From SIG587 sp045649505 (lineage in GTDB: Bacteria; Bacillota; Clostridia; Oscillospirales; Acutalibacteraceae): a DNA stretch of 15,159 nucleotides. Below, piece after piece: positions 1-6,534 of this stretch (position 1 is its first letter; every line of letters starts with the position of its first letter). The stretch lies in assembly GCA_045649505.1 (NCBI GenBank), contig JAZRQA010000024.1, positions 1-15,159 on the forward strand. Reading direction: 5' to 3'. The position numbers were made by a program, and so were the translations under genes. The notes beneath the pieces were generated by a model that was not told the DNA's origin, made no database searches, and was given only the letters and a program-made list of their open reading frames with translations.

Positions 1-717
1 ATAATCCGTATCGATGAAAAGGGCGAGCGTATTCCGCTTACCGTTGCCGATTTCGACCGTGAGGCGGGAACGCTGTCCATTATTTTCCACGCGGTGGGCC
101 TTTCCACAAAGCGCCTTGCTACACTTAATGTGGGAGACTTCATTGCCGACTGTGTTGGTCCCTTAGGACTTCCAACCGAGTTTGGTGAGCCTAAAAAGGC
201 TATCGTTATCGGTGGCGGAGTGGGCTGCGCCATTGCCTATCCTCAGGCTAAAGCCCTGCATAATATGGGGATAAAGGTGGATGTTATCGCGGGATTTCGC
301 AGCAAGGATATAGTTATCCTCGAGGACGAAATGAAAAGTGTATGCGATAATTTGCATATCACTACCGATGATGGCACTTATGGGGAAAAAGGTTTTGTTA
401 CCGATGTTCTTAAACGGCTTCTCAAAGCGGGTGGAGTAGACCTTGTTATCGCTATAGGTCCTGTTCCTATGATGAAGTTCGTTTCCATTACAACAAAGCC
501 CTATTCGGTTAAAACTATAGTAAGCCTTAATCCTATTATGATAGACGGCACGGGAATGTGCGGCGGCTGCAGGGTAAGCGTTGGCGGCGAGGTTAAGTTC
601 GCTTGTGTTGACGGTCCCGATTTCGACGGCCACCTTGTAGATTTTGATGAGCTTATGCGCCGCAACACCCTTTTTAAAGAGGAAGAGTCGCACTCCTGCA
701 GAATGGGGGGCTTTTAA
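1..717 (+). CDS. nfnA: NfnA-type ferredoxin-NADP+ reductase subunit alpha (5'-truncated)
   Basis: The reading frame is open from the first base of the window, so the true start lies to the left; roughly 35-45 N-terminal residues appear to be missing against a family length near 280. What remains is the end of the FAD-binding barrel and a NAD(P)-binding Rossmann part with a glycine-rich GGGVG motif (bases about 211-225). The C-terminal [2Fe-2S] site has cysteine codons at 559, 568 and 604 (MCGGC then FAC), with an aspartate shortly upstream (MIDGTGMC) that in NfnA acts as the fourth ligand. The fold is shared with PyrK of dihydroorotate dehydrogenase, and databases often use that name, but the nfnB partner two bases downstream favours NfnA. 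With NfnB it would form the cytoplasmic electron-bifurcating NADH-dependent reduced ferredoxin:NADP+ oxidoreductase. No promoter is visible within the window. Confidence 0.85.
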   Translation: MIRIDEKGERIPLTVADFDREAGTLSIIFHAVGLSTKRLATLNVGDFIADCVGPLGLPTEFGEPKKAIVIGGGVGCAIAYPQAKALHNMGIKVDVIAGFRSKDIVILEDEMKSVCDNLHITTDDGTYGEKGFVTDVLKRLLKAGGVDLVIAIGPVPMMKFVSITTKPYSVKTIVSLNPIMIDGTGMCGGCRVSVGGEVKFACVDGPDFDGHLVDFDELMRRNTLFKEEESHSCRMGGF

Positions 718-719
718 AA

Positions 720-2102
720 ATGGCAAATATGTCTTTAAAAAAGGTACCTATGCCTGAACAGGAGCCTAATATCAGAAATAAAAACTTTGACGAGGTTGCA
801 AAAGGCTACACTCCCGAAATGGCTATGCAGGAGGCAGCAAGGTGTCTTGGCTGCAAAAATCACCCTTGTGTTAGCGGTTGTCCTGTAAATGTTCATATTC
901 CTGAGTTCATCGGAGAAGTAGCAAAAGGAAATTTTGAAAAGGCCTATAAAATAATATCAAAAACCAACTCGCTTCCTGCCGTATGCGGCAGAGTTTGTCC
1001 TCAGGAAAGCCAGTGTGAGCAAAAATGTGTTCGCGCCATAAAGGGTGAAGCTGTAGGTATAGGCCGACTTGAACGCTTTGTTGCCGATTGGCATATGCAA
1101 AATGGTAAAGATAAAGTGGAAAAACCGCAAAGCAACGGGATAAAGGTAGCTGTTGTAGGCGCAGGCCCTTCGGGATTAACCTGTGCTGGTGACCTTGCAA
1201 AGCTTGGCTACGAGGTAACGGTTTTCGAAGCCTTTCACACCGCAGGCGGCGTTCTTGCGTACGGAATACCTGAATTTCGTCTTCCTAAAGAAATAGTAAA
1301 AAAGGAAATAAAAGCCCTTCAAGACCTCGGTGTAAATATTATGACCGATATGGTAATCGGTAAGGTACTGTCGGTTGATGAGATTATAGAAATGGGTTAC
1401 CGCGCTGTGTTTATAGGTTCGGGTGCAGGGCTTCCTCAATTCCTTGGAATACAAGGGGAGGGAAGTGTCGGAGTTTACTCTGCAAATGAATTCCTTACAA
1501 GAATAAATCTTATGAAGGCGTATCTTGACGATTACGATACCCCCATAAAGCGCGCAAAGCGCGTTGCGGTGGTAGGCGGTGGAAATGTTGCAATGGATGC
1601 CGCAAGAAGCGCACTTCGTCTTGGAGCCGAGCATGTATATGTTGTATACCGCCGTACCGAAACTGAAATGCCTGCTCGCGCAGAAGAAATTCATCACGCC
1701 AAACAGGAGGGTATTGAGTTTAAACTGCTCAATAATCCCACTCGCATACTTTCCGATGAGCAGGGAAAGGTAACGGGTATTGAGTGCATTAAAATGGAGC
1801 TTGGTGAGCCCGATGCTTCAGGACGCCGTAAACCCGTTCCTATTGAAGGCTCTGAATACATTATAGATGTTGACAGTGTTATTGTAGCGGTCGGCACCTC
1901 GCCTAATCCTCTTATCCGTACCACAACAAAAGGTATTAAGGCGAATAGCCGAGGCTGCCTTGTTGTCGATGAAGCAATGCAGACCACGAAGGAGGGTGTG
2001 TATGCCGGCGGTGATGCAGTCACAGGCGCTGCAACCGTTATCCTTGCAATGGGTGCCGGAAAGAATGCGGCACAGTCAATTCACGAGTATTTAAGTAAAT
2101 AA
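720..2102 (+). CDS. nfnB: NfnB-type NADPH-dependent oxidoreductase, glutamate synthase small-subunit family
   Basis: This 460-residue flavoprotein has the length and domain order of NfnB/GltD-like proteins. The N-terminal ferredoxin-like part carries two [4Fe-4S] cysteine sets, C42/C45/C50/C54 and C89/C93/C99/C103. The FAD-binding GAGPSG motif is at residues 147-152, the NADPH-binding GGGNVAMD motif at 286-293, and the C-terminal second FAD contact lies in the GVYAGGDAVTGAATV stretch. It starts two bases after nfnA stops, with a GGGGGG ribosome site at 705-710, so the two are translationally coupled. In NfnAB the bifurcating FAD sits in NfnB, and NADPH oxidation is coupled to reduction of ferredoxin and NAD+. 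Stand-alone GltD-like proteins look similar, and without the adjacent nfnA that would be the alternative. An ATG at 729 is a possible second start. A strong terminator follows. Confidence 0.88.
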   Translation: MANMSLKKVPMPEQEPNIRNKNFDEVAKGYTPEMAMQEAARCLGCKNHPCVSGCPVNVHIPEFIGEVAKGNFEKAYKIISKTNSLPAVCGRVCPQESQCEQKCVRAIKGEAVGIGRLERFVADWHMQNGKDKVEKPQSNGIKVAVVGAGPSGLTCAGDLAKLGYEVTVFEAFHTAGGVLAYGIPEFRLPKEIVKKEIKALQDLGVNIMTDMVIGKVLSVDEIIEMGYRAVFIGSGAGLPQFLGIQGEGSVGVYSANEFLTRINLMKAYLDDYDTPIKRAKRVAVVGGGNVAMDAARSALRLGAEHVYVVYRRTETEMPARAEEIHHAKQEGIEFKLLNNPTRILSDEQGKVTGIECIKMELGEPDASGRRKPVPIEGSEYIIDVDSVIVAVGTSPNPLIRTTTKGIKANSRGCLVVDEAMQTTKEGVYAGGDAVTGAATVILAMGAGKNAAQSIHEYLSK

Positions 2103-2115
2103 AGCGTCTTATTTC

Positions 2116-2152
2116 AAGAGCAACCACAACATATTGTGGTTGCTCTTTTTTT
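2116..2152 (+). terminator. Rho-independent terminator after nfnB
   Basis: There is a perfect 14-bp inverted repeat (2116-2129 with 2134-2147) around a 4-base CATA loop, followed by seven Ts at 2146-2152. It sits 13 bases after the nfnB stop and separates the nfn unit from the dcw cluster. Confidence 0.93.
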
Positions 2153-2197
2153 ATACACAATTTTTCAAAAAAAATATCGTTAAAATACAAAAAACTA

Positions 2198-2226
2198 TTG
2201 CAATATGTAAAAAAAGGGGGTATAAT
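2198..2226 (+). promoter_or_regulatory. Vegetative (sigma-A type) promoter of the dcw cluster
   Basis: The -35 box is TTGCAA (2198-2203) and the -10 box is a perfect TATAAT (2221-2226), with the ideal 17-base spacer. Predicted transcription start is about 2232-2234. An A-rich stretch (2165-2183) lies just upstream and could act as an UP element. The promoter sits between the nfnB terminator and mraZ. Confidence 0.85.
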
Positions 2227-2233
2227 CAACTTA

Positions 2234-2281
2234 AAAGTGGTGAAAAGTGGGCTAATGTTCCATAAAAGTGTTATAAAGTGG
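2234..2281 (+). promoter_or_regulatory. Probable MraZ operator: AAAGTG box array
   Basis: Four copies of AAAGTG[G/T] start at 2234, 2244, 2265 and 2275. They form two pairs with exact 10-base spacing inside each pair; a degenerate AATGTT at 2254 falls on the same 10-base register as the first pair. MraZ proteins are known to bind short tandem boxes of this kind ahead of mraZ: TGGG repeats in E. coli and AAAGTG-type boxes in mycoplasmas. The array begins at the predicted transcription start and runs to just before the mraZ ribosome site, a placement that suggests autorepression. MraZ is an activator in some species, so the sign is inferred. Confidence 0.82.
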
Positions 2282-2290
2282 TAATTTTTT

Positions 2291-2300
2291 AGGAGGTGAT
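2291..2300 (+). promoter_or_regulatory. Very strong ribosome binding site of mraZ
   Basis: AGGAGGTGAT is an uninterrupted 10-base match to the usual anti-Shine-Dalgarno sequence. The GGAGG core lies seven bases before the ATG at 2304, which fixes that start. Confidence 0.9.
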
Positions 2301-2303
2301 GGA

Positions 2304-2729
2304 ATGGTTTTTGGCTGCTACGATCCCGCAATTGACAAAAAAGGCAGAATGGCTGTTCCTTCAAAACTCCGTGAAAAACTCGGCGATACTTTTATGATCT
2401 GCCGCGGAATATACGGCAAGCGTTGCCTTTGCATATATCCTATGGCGGATTGGGAAAAGCTTGTTGAGAGTATAGAGGCCCTTTCAAAAACGAAATCAAT
2501 AGATGTTAAACGCTTTCTTTATGACGGCGCCTTTGAAATGGAGCTTGATGCGCAGGGAAGAATACTTATTCCCTCGATGCTTCGTGAATTTGCCAATCTT
2601 GAAAACTCGGCGCATATTATCGGTATGGGTAGTAATCTTGAGCTTTGGAATCCCGAACAGTGGAAGACCGAAAGCGAAAAGCTTACCCCCGAATCTGTAG
2701 CTGATGTTATGCTTAATCTTGAGTTTTAA
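2304..2729 (+). CDS. mraZ: Transcriptional regulator MraZ
   Basis: At 141 residues this has the normal MraZ length (about 143). It consists of two SpoVT/AbrB-like swapped-hairpin halves, each with the family DxxxR signature: D11-R15 (DKKGR) and D82-R86 (DAQGR). MraZ forms a ring-shaped oligomer that binds tandem DNA boxes ahead of its own gene and tunes expression of the dcw cluster. Here such boxes (AAAGTG[G/T]) lie directly upstream at 2234-2281. The ATG at 2304 is preceded by a perfect ribosome binding site. The gene is first in the cluster and is followed two bases later by rsmH, the arrangement found in most bacteria. Confidence 0.96.
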   Translation: MVFGCYDPAIDKKGRMAVPSKLREKLGDTFMICRGIYGKRCLCIYPMADWEKLVESIEALSKTKSIDVKRFLYDGAFEMELDAQGRILIPSMLREFANLENSAHIIGMGSNLELWNPEQWKTESEKLTPESVADVMLNLEF

Positions 2730-2731
2730 CG

Positions 2732-3661
2732 GTGCCGAAAATGGAGTTTAATCATATTTCGGTACTGCTTAACGAGTGTATAGAGGCATTAAACATAAAG
2801 GAAAACGGGATATATGTTGACGGCACCGCAGGTGGTGCGGGTCACTCTTTGCAGATAGCTAAAAGATTAAAGGGCGGCAAGCTTTATGCCCTTGACCGTG
2901 ATCCTTATGCGGTTGAAATTGCGACAAAAAGATTGGCGGGCTATCCCGCACAGGTAATACAGAGCAATTTTAAAGATATGTGCAGCGTGCTTGATAATCT
3001 TGAGGTTACACGTGTGGATGGCATACTGCTGGATTTAGGTGTTTCCTCCCATCAGCTTGATGAGGCTGCGCGCGGCTTTTCCTATAGAAAGGAAGCGCCA
3101 CTTGATATGCGGATGAGCCAAAGCGGGACAAGTGCCGCAGAGCTTGTAAACAATTTAAGCGTTCAAGAACTGTGCGATATATTTCGAAAATACGGTGAAG
3201 AAAAATTTGCCTATAAAATAGCGCAAAAATTAGTTGCGGTTCGTGGGACAAGCCCTATTGAAACCACAACTCAGCTTGCTGATATAATTGCCTCTGCCGT
3301 ACCTGCATCTGCAAGACGTGACGGTCACCCCGCAAGAAAGTGCTTTCAGGCTATACGCATTGCGGTCAATGATGAACTAGGCAGTCTTGAGCAGTTTTTA
3401 GATACTGCCTTTGAACGACTGAATGTCGGCGGCGTAATGGCTATAATCACCTTCCATTCTTTAGAGGACAGAATGGTAAAATTAAAATTCAAGGAATTGT
3501 GCACAGGCTGCATCTGCCCTCCTGATTTTCCTGTTTGCGTATGTGGGAAAAAGCCAAGAGGCAAGCTTTACACAAACAAGCCTATTGAGCCTACGCTTGA
3601 GGAGTTAAATGAAAATGCAAGGAGTCGTAGCGCAAAGCTGCGCGCCATAATCAAACTTTAG
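2732..3661 (+). CDS. rsmH: 16S rRNA (cytosine-1402-N4)-methyltransferase RsmH (MraW)
   Basis: This 309-residue protein (family about 310) methylates N4 of C1402 in 16S rRNA with S-adenosylmethionine, fine-tuning the ribosomal P site. Visible family motifs are the N-terminal HISVLLNE, the SAM-binding YVDGTAGGAGHS near residue 30, DGILLDLGVSSHQLD near residue 97, PLDMRM, and ITFHSLEDRMVK in the C-terminal half. A cysteine-containing loop and KPRGKL follow near the end. The GTG start at 2732 leaves a 2-base gap after mraZ. An in-frame ATG at 2741 (MEFNHISVLL) gives a start closer to characterised homologues and is equally plausible; neither has a strong ribosome site, suggesting coupling to mraZ translation. 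Confidence 0.95.
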   Translation: MPKMEFNHISVLLNECIEALNIKENGIYVDGTAGGAGHSLQIAKRLKGGKLYALDRDPYAVEIATKRLAGYPAQVIQSNFKDMCSVLDNLEVTRVDGILLDLGVSSHQLDEAARGFSYRKEAPLDMRMSQSGTSAAELVNNLSVQELCDIFRKYGEEKFAYKIAQKLVAVRGTSPIETTTQLADIIASAVPASARRDGHPARKCFQAIRIAVNDELGSLEQFLDTAFERLNVGGVMAIITFHSLEDRMVKLKFKELCTGCICPPDFPVCVCGKKPRGKLYTNKPIEPTLEELNENARSRSAKLRAIIKL

Positions 3662-3678
3662 AAAGGAAAAAGCAACAA

Positions 3679-4143
3679 GTGGATAATTTAAAGTATATGA
3701 ATTCTACTCTGGCATATGATTTTGAAAGATTTATGCCCAGAGAAAAAAATACTCGTTCGGATAATATTGTTAAAATGCCAAGAACAAAGGCCAAGACCGC
3801 AACTAAGCGTCGCGCCGTTGCTGTGCAAGCGGTTTCCTCAAAGTTTTTGGCAGTTCTTGTAACCGTTTTTATGCTTGGTGCTTTTTGTTGCAACATATAT
3901 ATGCGCCTTGCTATAAACGAAATCAATTCACAGATAAATGATGTTAAATCCCAAATAAATGAGCTTGACAGCGAGTATACACGACTCAGCGTTGAGTTTA
4001 ACCGAATGATATCCTATCAGAATCTTGAGGAGGAAGCTGCAAAGCTCGGTATGAAAAAAATGGATAAAAACCAGGTGGTGTATATCCGCGTTAACGATAC
4101 TAATACCGCAAGAAACGGAAATTCGGATTATGTTGCACAGTAA
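3679..4143 (+). CDS. ftsL: Cell division protein FtsL (bitopic, coiled-coil)
   Basis: This 154-residue protein is recognised from architecture and position rather than catalytic motifs, because FtsL sequences diverge strongly. A lysine/arginine-rich cytoplasmic tail (residues 1-55) is followed by one membrane segment (about 56-75). Next come a heptad-like coiled coil (about 78-112, NEINSQINDVKSQINELD) and the typical closing stretch NLEEEAAKLGM. FtsL pairs with FtsQ/DivIB and DivIC-type proteins and activates the FtsW-PBP septal synthase, which fits its place between rsmH and the PBP gene. The GTG start at 3679 is supported by AAAGGA about 11 bases upstream; an ATG at 3697 is an alternative. 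The tail is longer than in many FtsL proteins. It could be annotated as a septum formation initiator (DivIC-like), but the location argues for FtsL. Confidence 0.82.
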   Translation: MDNLKYMNSTLAYDFERFMPREKNTRSDNIVKMPRTKAKTATKRRAVAVQAVSSKFLAVLVTVFMLGAFCCNIYMRLAINEINSQINDVKSQINELDSEYTRLSVEFNRMISYQNLEEEAAKLGMKKMDKNQVVYIRVNDTNTARNGNSDYVAQ

Positions 4144-4178
4144 TACACAAAGAAATTATGTAATATAATAATTAAGGT

Positions 4179-4204
4179 ACGAGAGTTAATTTCTTAACTC
4201 TCGT
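4179..4204 (+). other. Hairpin between ftsL and the PBP gene (possible attenuator)
   Basis: There is a perfect 11-bp stem (4179-4189 with 4194-4204) and a 4-base TTTC loop in the 87-base gap. It is followed by only TTTAT rather than a long T tract, so it is at best a leaky terminator. It could also be a processing or stabilising element at the 5' end of the PBP message. Confidence 0.5.
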
Positions 4205-4220
4205 TTATCTGCATTTAAGT

Positions 4221-4227
4221 AAGGAGG
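4221..4227 (+). promoter_or_regulatory. Ribosome binding site of the PBP gene, closely spaced
   Basis: AAGGAGG ends only three bases before the ATG at 4231, shorter than the usual 5-9. An in-frame GTG at 4237 would be at nine bases. Either codon, or both, may start translation. Confidence 0.7.
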
Positions 4228-4230
4228 AAA

Positions 4231-6489
4231 ATGGCTGTGAAGGGCAGTGTTAAACCGAACAAATCTATGCTAACTCGTATGCTTGTTGTTATGCTCAGCG
4301 TTGTTATACTTACTGCAGGCGTAACAGGTTTTCGCCTTATAAAGCTGATGGTAATTGACGGCGAAATGTACCAGAACAAGGCATCCGAGCAGCAGCTTTA
4401 TGATACAATGATAACAGCCCCTCGCGGAGATATTTACGATTCAAATATGAATATCCTTGCTACCAGTGCACCTGCCTGGAGCATTTATATAACCCCTAAC
4501 GGCATACACGGTATTGAAAATGCCGAGAAAAAGGAAAGGGTAAAAAATACAATTGCCGACGGACTTTCGCAAATTCTTGAAATAGACCGCGAAAAGGTGT
4601 ATGGATATACCGAGAAGAACACCTACTACGTAACCGTTAAAAAGAAGGTTGAAAAGGAAATAGTAGATAAAATACGCCAATTTCTTGTAGATAACAATGA
4701 CCTTGGATTATCGAGTTACATAGGAATAGACGAAACCACAAAAAGATATTACCCTAACGATTCCCTTGCCTCTGTAGTGTTGGGCTTTGTAGGCGATGAT
4801 AATCAGGGCCTTTACGGAATAGAAAGCTACTATGACAAAGAGCTTACCGGGGTTGCAGGCAGAGTTGTTGCGGCGAAAAATGCCCATGGAACCGATATGC
4901 CCTTTACATATGAAAAAATAGAGGAGGCACAGCAGGGTAATTCACTTGTTCTGACTATTGACTCGTATATCCAATATGTTGCCGAAAAATATATCAACGA
5001 AGCGGTCGACGCTAATAAGGTGGCAGAGCGCGGTGCCGTGCTTGCAATGAATCCAAAAACGGGAGCGGTACTTGCAATGGCAATCAAGGGGGATTTCGAC
5101 CCCAATAATGCCTTTGCATTATCCGCTGTTGATAGCGCAAAGCTTGAAGGGCTTGAGGGCGATGAGCGCAGCAAAAAAGTTGCTGAGTTTCAAAACAGAC
5201 AGTGGCGCAATAAGCTTGTTTCTGACACCTATGAACCGGGCTCAGTATTTAAAATAATTACAGGTGCAATAGCCCTTGAGGAAAATCTTACCTCGGTTAA
5301 ATCGAACTATACCTGTGGCGGTTCAATAAACATTGCAGGACAATCGTATCATTGCCATAAAAAGACAGGTCACGGCACTCAAAGTCTTATACAGGCAATG
5401 GGTAATTCCTGTAACCCCGTTTTTATAACATTGGGTCAGCTTATCGGTACTGATATATTCTCAAAATATTTCGAGGCGTTCGGTTTAACCTCAAGAACGG
5501 GAATAGACCTTCCGGGCGAATCATCTTCCGTTTATCATAAAAGCCAAAATATGGGACCAACCGAGCTTGCATCTACATCCTTCGGTCAAACCTTCAAAAT
5601 AACTCCCATACAGCTTTTAACCGCAGTTTGTGCAGCGGTAAACGGCGGAAATCTTGTTCAGCCACATCTGGTTTCTCAGGTGCTAAATAGCGAAAAAAAG
5701 GTAGTAGAAACCACATCGACCACAATAAAAAGACAGGTTATTTCCGAAAGCACATCAGCAACCCTTCGCTCTTTGATGACCTATGTTGTAAATGAGGGCG
5801 GCGGTAAAAACGGATATGTTGCAGGCTATACGGTCGGCGGCAAAACAGGAACTTCGGAAAAGGTTGCAGAAATGATTGCGCAGGGAGAGAGCGGATTATA
5901 TATTGCATCGTATTGTAGCGTTGCTCCTGCTGATGACCCCGAAATAGCAATACTCGTACTCCTTGATGAGCCTCACGGTGATGCATATTACGGAGGCACA
6001 ATATCGGCTCCTGTCGGCGCTCAGATACTCGGCGATGTTTTGCCTTACCTCGGCTATGAGCCTCAGTATACCGACGAAGAGCTTAAGCAGCTTGCGATTA
6101 GCATACCCGGTGTTGTAGGCGACGATGTTCAAACTGCTAAAAATAAAATAACAGGTGCAGGGTTAACCTATAAGGTGATAGGAAACGGCGAAAAGGTAAC
6201 TTCTCAACTTCCCGAATCTACACAGTCTTTATATAACGGCGGCGTTGTAATCCTTTACACGCAGGATTCCGCACAACCCACAAAGGTAACCGTGCCGAAC
6301 CTTACGGGACTCACAATGTCGCAGGCAACTACTGCCGCGGCACAGGCAAATGTAAATGTTCAGTTTTCAGGAAACACACAGGGTTCAGCCGCTTCTTACC
6401 GACAAAGCATAGCGGCAGGCACCGAGGTTGAAAGCGGAACAATTATAACGGTATATTTCCGTGATAATAATACAGGGGATATAGCATAG
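4231..6489 (+). CDS. Class B penicillin-binding protein, divisome transpeptidase with two PASTA domains (FtsI/PBP2B/SpoVD type)
   Basis: This 752-residue bitopic enzyme cross-links septal peptidoglycan outside the membrane. It has a short cytoplasmic tail, a membrane segment (about residues 17-41) and a dimerisation/pedestal domain beginning with APRGDIYD. The transpeptidase motifs are all intact: SVFK with nucleophile S338 and K341, SCN at 393-395, and KTGT at 538-541. Two PASTA repeats follow at about 622-680 and 685-748; such repeats in division PBPs have a structural or muropeptide-sensing role. It is the only PBP gene here and lies beside ftsL, so it probably serves vegetative division. 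B. subtilis has separate division (PBP2B) and spore (SpoVD) versions, and the sequence alone does not tell which this is; PBP2B has two PASTA domains, SpoVD one. ATG 4231 is used here, with GTG 4237 possible. Confidence 0.93.
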   Translation: MAVKGSVKPNKSMLTRMLVVMLSVVILTAGVTGFRLIKLMVIDGEMYQNKASEQQLYDTMITAPRGDIYDSNMNILATSAPAWSIYITPNGIHGIENAEKKERVKNTIADGLSQILEIDREKVYGYTEKNTYYVTVKKKVEKEIVDKIRQFLVDNNDLGLSSYIGIDETTKRYYPNDSLASVVLGFVGDDNQGLYGIESYYDKELTGVAGRVVAAKNAHGTDMPFTYEKIEEAQQGNSLVLTIDSYIQYVAEKYINEAVDANKVAERGAVLAMNPKTGAVLAMAIKGDFDPNNAFALSAVDSAKLEGLEGDERSKKVAEFQNRQWRNKLVSDTYEPGSVFKIITGAIALEENLTSVKSNYTCGGSINIAGQSYHCHKKTGHGTQSLIQAMGNSCNPVFITLGQLIGTDIFSKYFEAFGLTSRTGIDLPGESSSVYHKSQNMGPTELASTSFGQTFKITPIQLLTAVCAAVNGGNLVQPHLVSQVLNSEKKVVETTSTTIKRQVISESTSATLRSLMTYVVNEGGGKNGYVAGYTVGGKTGTSEKVAEMIAQGESGLYIASYCSVAPADDPEIAILVLLDEPHGDAYYGGTISAPVGAQILGDVLPYLGYEPQYTDEELKQLAISIPGVVGDDVQTAKNKITGAGLTYKVIGNGEKVTSQLPESTQSLYNGGVVILYTQDSAQPTKVTVPNLTGLTMSQATTAAAQANVNVQFSGNTQGSAASYRQSIAAGTEVESGTIITVYFRDNNTGDIA

Positions 6490-6534
6490 ACCGGTTTGGT
6501 TTAAAATGCTCTACTAAGAAAGGATTGATTTTAA

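Noticed and set aside
163..726. Long antisense open frame opposite nfnA (187 codons), and similar ones opposite nfnB (1176-1697) and ftsZ (14062-14634)
   Set aside because: The forward frames encode clear conserved families. The reverse translations show no recognisable domain and no convincing ribosome sites, so they are shadows of codon use.
4144..4230. Possible small gene in the ftsL-PBP gap
   Set aside because: No frame with a start and ribosome site fits. The gap is occupied by promoter-like sequence, a hairpin and the PBP ribosome site.
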